Shown here piece after piece: positions 44,124 to 51,652 of a stretch of DNA of 52,211 bases (position 1 is the stretch's first letter; the number at the start of each line of letters is the position of its first letter). The stretch covers positions 1-52,211 of the forward strand of contig JAAZXG010000005.1 of NCBI GenBank assembly GCA_014240255.1, in the 5' to 3' direction. The notes beneath the pieces are model-generated. The model was not told where the DNA came from. It saw only the letters and a program-made list of their open reading frames with translations, and ran no database searches. This DNA comes from Methanobacteriota archaeon (lineage in GTDB: Archaea > Thermoplasmatota > Poseidoniia > MGIII > CG-Epi1). Position numbers and translations under genes: made by a program.

Positions 44124-45542
44124 CTAGTGTCTCCACATAGGTAAGACTGATTCATACCCTACTAATGGTACTCCAGTTATGGCTGCAGTATTCTGATCAT
44201 TAGTCCTTAGATGTTCCGGCCCTAAGTCAGATAGATTGCCAACGCCTAAGGATCCAACTGTATCTGCTAGTTTAGTTCCAAATTCTTTTAAATCTTTATT
44301 TGAACAATTATTTTCTAAAAACATACCTGAGGCTCCCAAAGATATAATTTTTGTAATACTTTCAGGATCCAATGAATCACATGTAGCTAAAATAATTAAG
44401 TTATTTTTAATTTTTCTTGTGGCCGTAATTGAAGCTTCTAATGGCATATTTTGGCTCATCAGAATAGCTCCATCTGCTCCGGATTTAGAAATCATTTCTA
44501 AATCATTTTCGACTTCACCTGCATTAAGCTTTACCATAATTGGTATTCTCTTTGCTGTACTCTGCTTGATTAATTCTACAACAAATGCTAAATCAGTAGA
44601 TCGTTGCATATCCAATCTTCTACTTATCTCAGTTGGGCTAAGATTAATTATGGCTATATTTGCTGAATCAAAATTTGAAGGAGATTTTTGGTTAATTCCC
44701 CAATCTGCATAGATTGGTGCATTGTCGCCATTCCATAATAATGGAATTGTTAAATTCAAAGGTTCTTTCTTGTTTTTACCTATAGATAAACCCATTTCAA
44801 CTTTGTCTAGTCCTATAGTCCTTGGCCTTCGACTTAATACAGCATTGACTAGTATCAAAGAGTCTCCAATTGAATGGTTTTTATTTTTTATTTTGAGGGT
44901 TTTGGTTCCTTTATAGTTACTACTTATTGATCTAAAGTTTAGGCCATTAGGATTTACTCCATGATTCTGTAGAGTTTTTTGTATACTTTTCCAGTCACTT
45001 GGTGAAATATTTGAAATATTTAGGTTCTCACTTTCATCAAACTTACCAGCAATAAAGATCTTTCCCCCAGTCATGATTTTCCCAATATCTCCTAAAACAT
45101 CTCCGCAAACTATCAGGTTTCCTCCACTCATGCAAGTTCCAATATCTCCGCTAATATTTCCAGATACAATCAAATCTCCGCCTTTCATAGAAGGTCCAGC
45201 TTCATTCTCGGCTGAACCTTGAATTACAATTGTACCACCAGATAAGCAATGTCCAACACCTTCGCCACAGTTACCATTAATAATTATTTCTCCATTATTC
45301 ATTCCATTTCCAACAAATCTTCCTGCATCTCCATTAAGAATAATATTACTGCCATTATTCATACCGCCAAAATTATCTCCCGCATCTCCATCAAAAGTTA
45401 AATTTTTTCCAGATGGCATATTAACTGCAATACAAGGTTGAGAATCTAAGTTCGTAACTTTTGCCGATTCATGGTTTTCTAATCTTTTATGTAATTGTTT
45501 ATTAATTATACTTGAACTCCATGAATTTTCTGAATCTGTCAT
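44124..45542 (-). CDS. GXGXG domain fused to glutamate-synthase-like TIM barrel (reversed order)
   Basis: Residues ~45-165 are a GltB-type GXGXG right-handed beta-helix with repeated G-x-x-G-x-x-M-x-x-G units (GDNFGGMNNGSNIILNGDAG, GEGVGHCLSGGTIVIQG, GDIGTCMSGGNLIVCGD). Residues ~225-472 resemble the end of the glutamate synthase FMN barrel: LAFVVELIKQ, IPIMVKLNAGEVENDLEMIS, KSGADGAI, ISLGASGMF, and the strikingly conserved tail DLGPEHLRTNDQNTAAITGV. The GGTGA glutamate/FMN signature and the Cys cluster for 3Fe-4S are missing. In GltB the barrel precedes GXGXG, so the order is swapped. It is the third gene of idi, idsA, this gene, 3 nt after idsA. It is likely an enzyme-like or structural protein of unknown reaction, not glutamate synthase. 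Confidence 0.8.
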   Translation of the reverse strand: MTDSENSWSSSIINKQLHKRLENHESAKVTNLDSQPCIAVNMPSGKNLTFDGDAGDNFGGMNNGSNIILNGDAGRFVGNGMNNGEIIINGNCGEGVGHCLSGGTIVIQGSAENEAGPSMKGGDLIVSGNISGDIGTCMSGGNLIVCGDVLGDIGKIMTGGKIFIAGKFDESENLNISNISPSDWKSIQKTLQNHGVNPNGLNFRSISSNYKGTKTLKIKNKNHSIGDSLILVNAVLSRRPRTIGLDKVEMGLSIGKNKKEPLNLTIPLLWNGDNAPIYADWGINQKSPSNFDSANIAIINLSPTEISRRLDMQRSTDLAFVVELIKQSTAKRIPIMVKLNAGEVENDLEMISKSGADGAILMSQNMPLEASITATRKIKNNLIILATCDSLDPESITKIISLGASGMFLENNCSNKDLKEFGTKLADTVGSLGVGNLSDLGPEHLRTNDQNTAAITGVPLVGYESVLPMWRH

Positions 45543-45545
45543 ATT

Positions 45546-46526
45546 TTAATGTCCTCTTGTGACCATGTACTCAAGTAGTTCTTCAAATAAAGTTCTGGCT
45601 TCACTTTCAGGATATTTTAGTAATACTTTACGGGCGCCTTCAAGGTATTGATTTGCTTGTCTATGGCATTCACTTAGTGCCCCACATTCATTCATAATAT
45701 CCACAGCTTCCCGAATGTCTTCATCACTATTTTTATTATCAAGGATTTCCAACAATCGTTTTCTTTGTTCAGAGTTTGCTCTATTTAGAGCTTCGATTAC
45801 CAATAATGTTCTTTTGCCCTGCCTTATATCAGAACCAGAAGGTTTTCCTAAAATATCTTCAGAAGCCGTTGCATCAAGATAATCATCCCAAATCTGGAAT
45901 CCGAGACCTACATTTGTAGCCATATTCTCTAATTCTCTTGCCTCATCTTCATTAGTTCCGCCAATACGGGCACCTCCATAGGCTGCAGCACCAAAAAGAA
46001 TAGATGTCTTTAGTTTAATCATTTCCAAATAATCTTTAGGTTTAACCGTTTCTTTTTCTTCAAAATTAATGTCCATTTGTTGTCCCTCAGCAATTTTCCT
46101 CACAACATATGCAACATTTTGGACTAGGTCTGCTTTTATTCGATCATCAATATCACTGTCAGTTATCATCTCAAATGCATACGCAAATAGAGTGTCTCCA
46201 GCAAGTATTGCCGTAGATAGCCCATAGATGGTATGACACGCTGCTACACCGTGTCTTAGGTCATCATCATCCATTACATCATCATGAACTAATGTGAAAT
46301 TATGTATGGTCTCCAGTGCGGTTGCAAATAGAATTGCTTTCTCAGAGTTGCCACCAACCATATCACAAGTAATAAGCGCCATAACAGGTCTCAAGCGTTT
46401 TCCTCCTGCTAAAGGGATATGGGCACTTGCTTCGTATAGTTTAGTTGGTTCTCTTACTTTTAGATAAGTATGTAGTGCTTCATCAATAGGCTTAGCTCTA
46501 ATTGCAATTTTTTCTTTTAAGTTCAT
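45546..46526 (-). CDS. idsA: Isoprenyl diphosphate synthase (GGPP/FPP synthase type)
   Basis: The enzyme elongates DMAPP with IPP to geranylgeranyl or farnesyl-geranyl diphosphate, the precursor of archaeal lipids. The first Asp-rich motif is HDDVMDDDDLRHG (Asp82-88), with GGKRLRP upstream. The second is GFQIWDDYLD (Asp214-215, 218). The length of 326 residues is normal. It overlaps idi by 4 nt, so IPP isomerisation and condensation are translationally coupled. The residues before the first Asp-rich motif (FTLV) would define chain length, but I cannot decide between C15, C20 and C25 products from them alone; GGPP is expected in archaea. Confidence 0.95.
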   Translation of the reverse strand: MNLKEKIAIRAKPIDEALHTYLKVREPTKLYEASAHIPLAGGKRLRPVMALITCDMVGGNSEKAILFATALETIHNFTLVHDDVMDDDDLRHGVAACHTIYGLSTAILAGDTLFAYAFEMITDSDIDDRIKADLVQNVAYVVRKIAEGQQMDINFEEKETVKPKDYLEMIKLKTSILFGAAAYGGARIGGTNEDEARELENMATNVGLGFQIWDDYLDATASEDILGKPSGSDIRQGKRTLLVIEALNRANSEQRKRLLEILDNKNSDEDIREAVDIMNECGALSECHRQANQYLEGARKVLLKYPESEARTLFEELLEYMVTRGH

Positions 46527-47203
46527 TCACAATCCCCCATATAGTGTAATTTATCATCTGTAATCTCTTTAAGGTCATCTAAGGCGTCCCAAATGTCATT
46601 CAAAAAGTTTTCTTTAATCAATCTGAACCATGGTCCAATAGTTATGCTTTTATTATCTGCTGCATCAAAAAGTAATTGAAGTTCATTCTGATCGACATAT
46701 TTAGTTTGTTCAATTTCATTTGAGTTTGGAATAATATCCAAATCTTTTTTTATGACAAATATATAATCTATTTCATGTTCAATCCATTTTTTATCAGCTC
46801 TGGAGCGATAGTGCATTTTTGTGATATATTGTATATCATGTAATTCAATTAGAGATGTATTTATGCCTAATTCTTGTGACAATTTTCTTTTGGCAGCTTT
46901 TTTAGCTCCAATAATTCCGTCTTCTTCATTGTCTGAATAAAGTGGATGGCTACAACAACTATTAGCCCATATAGATGGAAATGTAATCTTTTCTGATGCT
47001 CTTTTTTGAATTAATAATTTATTTTTAGTATTAAATAATAAAACACTAAAAGCACGATGCAACTTTCCTTCTCCTAAGTGACAATTTATTTTTGTATCTT
47101 TTCCAAGAATATTATCATCATTATCAACGATTATACAATTCTCTTCCATCATATCTATTTGGTCTTTGTCGTATCCTTGAAGTCCGACTATTGTATTAGG
47201 CAT
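46523..47203 (-). CDS. idi: Isopentenyl-diphosphate delta-isomerase, type 1
   Basis: Type 1 IDI is the metal-dependent NUDIX-fold enzyme converting IPP to DMAPP. The signature NSCCSHPL carries Cys84 and His86. The NUDIX region is GAKKAAKRKLSQELGI, the metal-binding triad His/Glu is HYRSRADKKWIEHEIDY with Glu142 and Glu144, and the N-terminal HRAFSVLLF strand is typical. At 226 residues it is slightly longer than bacterial forms (about 180). Many archaea instead use the flavin-dependent type 2 enzyme, so this is of interest. The ATG at 47203 abuts a 16-bp palindrome. Confidence 0.94.
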   Translation of the reverse strand: MPNTIVGLQGYDKDQIDMMEENCIIVDNDDNILGKDTKINCHLGEGKLHRAFSVLLFNTKNKLLIQKRASEKITFPSIWANSCCSHPLYSDNEEDGIIGAKKAAKRKLSQELGINTSLIELHDIQYITKMHYRSRADKKWIEHEIDYIFVIKKDLDIIPNSNEIEQTKYVDQNELQLLFDAADNKSITIGPWFRLIKENFLNDIWDALDDLKEITDDKLHYMGDCE

Positions 47204-47218
47204 TATAGTATACTATAA
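47203..47218. repeat. 16-bp perfect palindrome between idi and the aldehyde dehydrogenase gene
   Basis: TTATAGTATACTATAA is its own reverse complement. Its first T is the first base (minus strand A) of the idi ATG at 47203. Its right half TACTATAA contains a TATA-like element about 27 nt from a GTG at 47242, a possible leaderless start of the plus-strand gene. It may be a regulator operator or simply overlapping promoter elements of the divergent pair. Confidence 0.55.
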
Positions 47219-47283
47219 AGGGTCCAATTAAAAAATGTACAGTGCATGCTAAGCTCTTTATTTCACCATCAAATAAGGCGTTC

Positions 47284-48795
47284 ATGAGTAAGTTAGATTT
47301 CCTACAAGAATTAGGTATCGAAGAGGTTAATTTGGGTGGTTTTTCAACAAAATGGTTTGGTTCAGGTACTAATCTAAAATCGATTGCACCTGCTGATGAA
47401 AGTGTGATTGCTACAGTTAATCAATGCGATTCAGGAGATTATGAACAGATAATGAAAGACACGGCAACTATTTTTCAAAAATGGAGAATGGAACCTGCAC
47501 CAAAGCGAGGAGAAGTAGTTAGACTTCTTGCTAATGAATTTCGTAAACATAAAGTCGCTCTTGGGAAATTAATAGCTTGGGAAATGGGTAAGATTCAAGC
47601 CGAAGGTGAAGGTGAAGTTCAGGAGATGATTGATATTGCAGATTATGCAGTTGGCCTTAGTAGACAACTTTACGGTAAAACTATGCACTCTGAACGCCCT
47701 AATCATCGTATGTATGAACAGTGGCATCCGTTAGGGACAGTAGGGATTATCACTGCCTTTAATTTCCCAGGAGCTGTTTGGGCCTGGAATGCGATGATAG
47801 CTGCAGTTTGTGGTGATGTGATGGTTTGGAAACCCTCATCTAAAACACCATTAACTGCAATAGCTATCCAAAAAATAGTTAATCAAGTTTTAGATCCATT
47901 AGGTTGGAATGGTGTAATGTCGTTGTTAGTAGGCTCTAGTAGAGATGTAGGTGAGATGTTAATACATGATAGACGAATTCCACTAATTTCAGCTACAGGT
48001 TCTTGTAATATGGGGCGTAAGATAGGTGGCGCCGTATCTAAGAGATTAGCACGTTCTCTTTTAGAATTAGGAGGAAATAATGGAATTATTGTAATGCCAG
48101 ATGCAGATCCTGAGTTAGTTTTGCGAGCTGTGGTATTTGGTGCAGTTGGAACTGCAGGCCAAAGATGTACTTCTACACGGCGTTTGTTTTTGCACAAGGA
48201 TATAGCTTCTGATATGATTGAACGTTTGATTACTTCATATTCACAAGTTAAGATAGGTGATCCTTTAGATTCTAAAACACTAATGGGTCCATTAGTTGAT
48301 GAAACTGCCGTTAATGATTTTTCTATGGCATTGAAAACAGTTAAAGAAGAAGGTGGCGAGATTATTCATGGAGGAAAGAGTATTGATTCTCCAGGCTTTT
48401 ATGTTGAACCTACTATAGTACGTGCAAGTATAGACATGGCTATTGCCAGAGAGGAGACGTTTGCTCCCATTCTTTACCTTTTTGAGTTTGATACATTAGA
48501 GGAAGCAATATCAATGCATAATTCAGTGGATCAAGGTTTATCGTCATCGATATTCACAAGAGATATGCAATCTGTTGAAAACTTTCTTTCACATGCAGGA
48601 AGTGATTGTGGTATTGCTAATGTTAATATTGGAACGAGTGGGGCTGAAATTGGCGGTGCATTTGGTGGCGAAAAGGATACTGGAGGAGGACGTGAAGCAG
48701 GATCAGATTCATGGAAAGTTTACATGCGTAGGCAGACCAATACACTTAATTGGTCCGATGACTTACCATTAGCACAAGGAATTGAATTTGGATAA
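47284..48795 (+). CDS. Aldehyde dehydrogenase, ALDH7 (antiquitin/aminoadipate-semialdehyde type)
   Basis: This NAD(P)-dependent enzyme oxidises an aldehyde to an acid. The substrate-family features are those of ALDH7: WEMGKIQAEGEGEVQEMID, DYAVGLSRQLYGKTMHSERP, IITAFNFPGAVWAWNAM and the strand KPSSKTPLTA. Catalytic Glu261 (ELGGNN) and nucleophile Cys295 (GQRCTSTRR) are in place, and the C-terminal GGAFGGEKDTGGGREAGSDS is typical. The 503-residue length from ATG 47284 fits. A GTG start at 47242 would add 14 residues and would match a leaderless start predicted from the TATA-like palindrome. Aminoadipate semialdehyde (lysine catabolism) is the family substrate, not proven here. Confidence 0.92.
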   Translation: MSKLDFLQELGIEEVNLGGFSTKWFGSGTNLKSIAPADESVIATVNQCDSGDYEQIMKDTATIFQKWRMEPAPKRGEVVRLLANEFRKHKVALGKLIAWEMGKIQAEGEGEVQEMIDIADYAVGLSRQLYGKTMHSERPNHRMYEQWHPLGTVGIITAFNFPGAVWAWNAMIAAVCGDVMVWKPSSKTPLTAIAIQKIVNQVLDPLGWNGVMSLLVGSSRDVGEMLIHDRRIPLISATGSCNMGRKIGGAVSKRLARSLLELGGNNGIIVMPDADPELVLRAVVFGAVGTAGQRCTSTRRLFLHKDIASDMIERLITSYSQVKIGDPLDSKTLMGPLVDETAVNDFSMALKTVKEEGGEIIHGGKSIDSPGFYVEPTIVRASIDMAIAREETFAPILYLFEFDTLEEAISMHNSVDQGLSSSIFTRDMQSVENFLSHAGSDCGIANVNIGTSGAEIGGAFGGEKDTGGGREAGSDSWKVYMRRQTNTLNWSDDLPLAQGIEFG

Positions 48796-48797
48796 AT

Positions 48798-48965
48798 ATG
48801 AGCGAAGACGAAAGACAATATATGCGAGTTCCTAAAGAAATGGCTGAAATCGTTATGGGGAAACTATCTGATGAAGGTTTAATAGATGAAGAAGCTGAAG
48901 TTAAATGGGAAGGTGACTTTGTTTCTTTTCCTCTAATTTTGGATTCTTCAAAAGATAAAGATTAA
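48798..48965 (+). CDS. 55-residue protein resembling the N-terminal domain of tRNA methyltransferase Trm5
   Basis: ATG 48798, 2 nt after the aldehyde dehydrogenase stop, opens a 55-codon frame: YMRVPKEMAEIVMGKLSDEG, LIDEEAEVKWEGDFVSFPLI. This follows the Trm5/Taw2 N-terminal (D1) pattern of a V-x-K-x-x-[AG]-E helix, an L-[LI]-[DN] turn, then E-G-[DN]-[FY]-[VL]-x-x-P strands. No methyltransferase domain follows: the next gene is on the opposite strand and overlaps by 4 nt. It may be a stand-alone RNA-binding module, a remnant, or a partner to a truncated Trm5 encoded elsewhere. The similarity is by eye only. Confidence 0.6.
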   Translation: MSEDERQYMRVPKEMAEIVMGKLSDEGLIDEEAEVKWEGDFVSFPLILDSSKDKD

Positions 48966-50674
48966 TTATTATAACAAATTGTTTCAGGAATTATATCAAG
49001 TAGTTCTAGCCAATTTTGCATATTGACTGTATCATTTGGATTATCTGGAATAATATCAGATATAAAATCATCAATTGGATTAATACCGGTTTGATCATTA
49101 ATTTCTTCTTCAGATATTATAGCAATACCCATTGCAACAACAATTAGGTTGTATTCTGGAGCTTTCCAAACTTCTCCAACATAAAGTGTTTTTGACCCTT
49201 CAGTTATAGTTCTACTATATCCTTCAAATCCAATACTATCTGTTTTTGCAGTACCATTAAAAATAGAATACTGAGTTTCATATCCCTGTTTTGTTTTTCG
49301 ACTTCCTTTATCTATTTCAGAATCTAATTCTACTTCTTGATCCACTGCCATTCTTTCAAATTGTTTATCCAATTCAGCTAGCATATCCTTTTCCTCAATA
49401 TCTATTGGTACTTTTACAGCAATCACCATTAGTATTCCGGGGTAACCATCACTATTTCCCTCATCATCTTCAGCATCATCTATGTAAAGTGAAAAAGTAG
49501 TTGAGGCTAATCCAAGGCCATATTCATCATATTCATTCATTACATTTTTCCAACCATTTCCAGAGTCCCCTTGTACAAAGGATTTTGGTAATTTAATTGT
49601 GGCCGTATCGTACATCGGTACTAGCATTAGACATGGCATAACAACTAGAAGGCCGATAAATAAAGCAGAAAAACTTCGTAATGCCATTCTCTTATTAGAG
49701 CGAGGAATTCCCGAAAGCGTTCTTCCAATAAGGTATATTGGAATTCCAATTATAATGGCTATAAGTAGAGGAATCATATTTTCATTAGCGTATGTTATGA
49801 ATAGTCCAATTAATAAAAATCCACAACACAATTGGTATCCTAAGTCTCGGACATATATTTTTCGTTGATACAATATAAAAGACCACCTAGTAATAATAAC
49901 TGGAATTTTAAAATAATTAAGAATATATTGATAGACTTGCAATATTAGGCCCGGTTTTGGTTCCACACCTCTGAATTCATTAGTTTTCTTTCTATCTCTA
50001 TGGATTATAAAAAATCCAATTGAAATTATTCCAAGAAAAAAAGTCCAGAATCCAGTTCCAGCTCCAAATGAACTTGCATAATAGGATAGAAAAGACATTG
50101 CTGCAAAACTCCATGCAGTTGTTAGAGGCCTTGATTCATTTTCACCAATAAGTTCAATATTTAGGGTAGGAGCTTTTCCAATGTCTTCAGCTTCCAATAT
50201 TTGTTTTCCGTCCTTTCTAATGACACCAACTACTGAGTTTAATCTAATATCTTCAGATATATGGTCTAAAGTTTCATTATCTTTTGTGATGTTCCAATTT
50301 TTAGATTTTACGCCGATTGTAAGTGTTTCAATTCTTATTTGTTGTCTAGCAATTGAAAGAAGCATAAAAATAGCTGCAATCCATTTACTTCCATCAAGCA
50401 TCATTAGTGACATTGGAATAAAAATCAGTTGCCACCACCAAGAAAACATTGGAGTAAAAAGTCTGCCAAGATAATCTACCTTATCCGAATAAATATCCCA
50501 TACTTCATTTTTATTAGAAATAAATATACGTAGATTGGTAATCGCAATCGAGTATCCCGTTCTTCGATTTATGGTAAGGTCCTCATATTTTTTAAGAAAT
50601 TTTTCGTTTGGCAAAAATTTTTCAGTTAGATCCACAATAGTTCTAACATATTCACATATAAATAAGGTTTTCAA
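48962..50674 (-). CDS. Large polytopic membrane protein of unknown function
   Basis: I do not recognise a family. The 570-residue protein begins with ~70 residues (YEDLTINRRTGYSIAITNLR, IFISNKNEVWDIYSDKVDYL) that look like a bacterial PH-type domain. Hydrophobic segments follow: TPMFSWWWQLIFIPMSLMML, WIAAIFMLLSIA, then after an ~80-residue soluble stretch TAWSFAAMSFLSYYAS, FWTFFLGIISIGFFII, and further spans QLCCGFLLIGLFITYA, IPLLIAIIIGIPIYLIG and FSALFIGLLVVMPCLMLVP. The C-terminal ~200 residues are acidic and probably external. The start is a TTG at 50674, with no nearby ATG, so the exact N-terminus is uncertain. Confidence 0.65.
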   Translation of the reverse strand: MKTLFICEYVRTIVDLTEKFLPNEKFLKKYEDLTINRRTGYSIAITNLRIFISNKNEVWDIYSDKVDYLGRLFTPMFSWWWQLIFIPMSLMMLDGSKWIAAIFMLLSIARQQIRIETLTIGVKSKNWNITKDNETLDHISEDIRLNSVVGVIRKDGKQILEAEDIGKAPTLNIELIGENESRPLTTAWSFAAMSFLSYYASSFGAGTGFWTFFLGIISIGFFIIHRDRKKTNEFRGVEPKPGLILQVYQYILNYFKIPVIITRWSFILYQRKIYVRDLGYQLCCGFLLIGLFITYANENMIPLLIAIIIGIPIYLIGRTLSGIPRSNKRMALRSFSALFIGLLVVMPCLMLVPMYDTATIKLPKSFVQGDSGNGWKNVMNEYDEYGLGLASTTFSLYIDDAEDDEGNSDGYPGILMVIAVKVPIDIEEKDMLAELDKQFERMAVDQEVELDSEIDKGSRKTKQGYETQYSIFNGTAKTDSIGFEGYSRTITEGSKTLYVGEVWKAPEYNLIVVAMGIAIISEEEINDQTGINPIDDFISDIIPDNPNDTVNMQNWLELLDIIPETICYNN

Positions 50675-50702
50675 AATTTTTTTATGATAATTATGAAAGC
50701 AG

Positions 50703-50712
50703 ATTAAATTAA
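50703..50712 (+). promoter_or_regulatory. TATA-like element of the prepilin peptidase gene
   Basis: ATTAAATTAA at 50703-50712 is centred 27 nt before the ATG at 50735, the spacing expected for a leaderless archaeal mRNA. It lies in the 60-nt gap between divergent genes. Confidence 0.4.
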
Positions 50713-50734
50713 TAGGGTCTATTATTACATAGAC

Positions 50735-51652
50735 ATGGAAATACTTGATTGGTTTCGTTTTTTTCTCGGACTTGGTATGTTATTGTATGGTTCTTGGACT
50801 GATTTAAAGACGCGTAGAGTCCCTAATCAGGTTTGGCTTATTTCAGGTAGTATTGCATCATTACTATTATTTTATGAATTTTCAATGAATAATATGGATT
50901 ATCATATTTGGGGATTATTATTTGCAACAATAGTACTTTTTTATAATGCATTTATTGATGAATATGTATTAGATGATAATCAAATGTATCTATGGCGATT
51001 TACTCAATTTCTAGCAATTATATCGACAATATATTTCATTATAACTATTACTCCCGAAGAAATGCAAGAAAATAATTATAGAATTATAGATATCTTGTCT
51101 ATTTCTGTATTAATGCTCTTAATGTATACTTGGTTTTATTTTGGTCCTACTATTGGTGGGGCTGATGTTAAAGCAATAATGACGATTGGTTTAGTAGTCC
51201 CTTTTGCGATATCAATTAGCAGTGATACCTTGACTGCATTTGAAAATCGTGGTTTTCCATATCCTTTTGTTGTTTTTATGAATTCCCTTTTACTTTATCT
51301 ATTAATTCCGATTGGACTTTTAATTTATAATATATTTAGAACAAATATTGAGAGTCCTTATTTCCAAATGTTATTTGGAACTAAAATGGCTCTCAAGGAT
51401 GCCCGTAAAAGTTTTGTTTGGCCAATGCAACAAGTTGTTGGAGGGAAGGTAGTTCTAGTGACTTTTATCAAGCATAAATTGGATTCAGATAAAGAATGGG
51501 ATAAATTAGAAGAGGTTGGAGTTACTAATCCTTGGATTTCCTTTAAGATACCATACATAATTCCTTTAACTCTATCATTTATAGTGTCATTTGTCTTTGG
51601 AGATCTATTTTCATCTTATTTAGTTGAACCACTTAATTCTTTAATGAATTAA
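50735..51652 (+). CDS. Archaeal prepilin peptidase (A24 family, FlaK/PibD-like)
   Basis: These membrane aspartyl proteases cleave class III signal peptides of archaellins and type IV pilins. The first catalytic Asp is Asp23 in GSWTDLKTRRVPN, right after the first membrane span, and the second is Asp144 in GGADVKAIM, the archaeal form of the G-x-G-D motif. About five to six spans are visible (RFFLGLGMLLYG, LISGSIASLLLFYEF, IWGLLFATIVLFYN, ILSISVLMLLMYTWFYFG, LLLYLLIPIGLLIYNIF, TLSFIVSFVFGDLFSS), separated by a long soluble segment near residues 210-275. No pilin gene is adjacent. The 305-residue length fits the archaeal group. Confidence 0.87.
   Translation: MEILDWFRFFLGLGMLLYGSWTDLKTRRVPNQVWLISGSIASLLLFYEFSMNNMDYHIWGLLFATIVLFYNAFIDEYVLDDNQMYLWRFTQFLAIISTIYFIITITPEEMQENNYRIIDILSISVLMLLMYTWFYFGPTIGGADVKAIMTIGLVVPFAISISSDTLTAFENRGFPYPFVVFMNSLLLYLLIPIGLLIYNIFRTNIESPYFQMLFGTKMALKDARKSFVWPMQQVVGGKVVLVTFIKHKLDSDKEWDKLEEVGVTNPWISFKIPYIIPLTLSFIVSFVFGDLFSSYLVEPLNSLMN

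Noticed and set aside
44124-45542. Authentic glutamate synthase (GltB)
   Set aside because: Amidotransferase domain, GGTGA motif and 3Fe-4S cysteines are missing and domain order is reversed.
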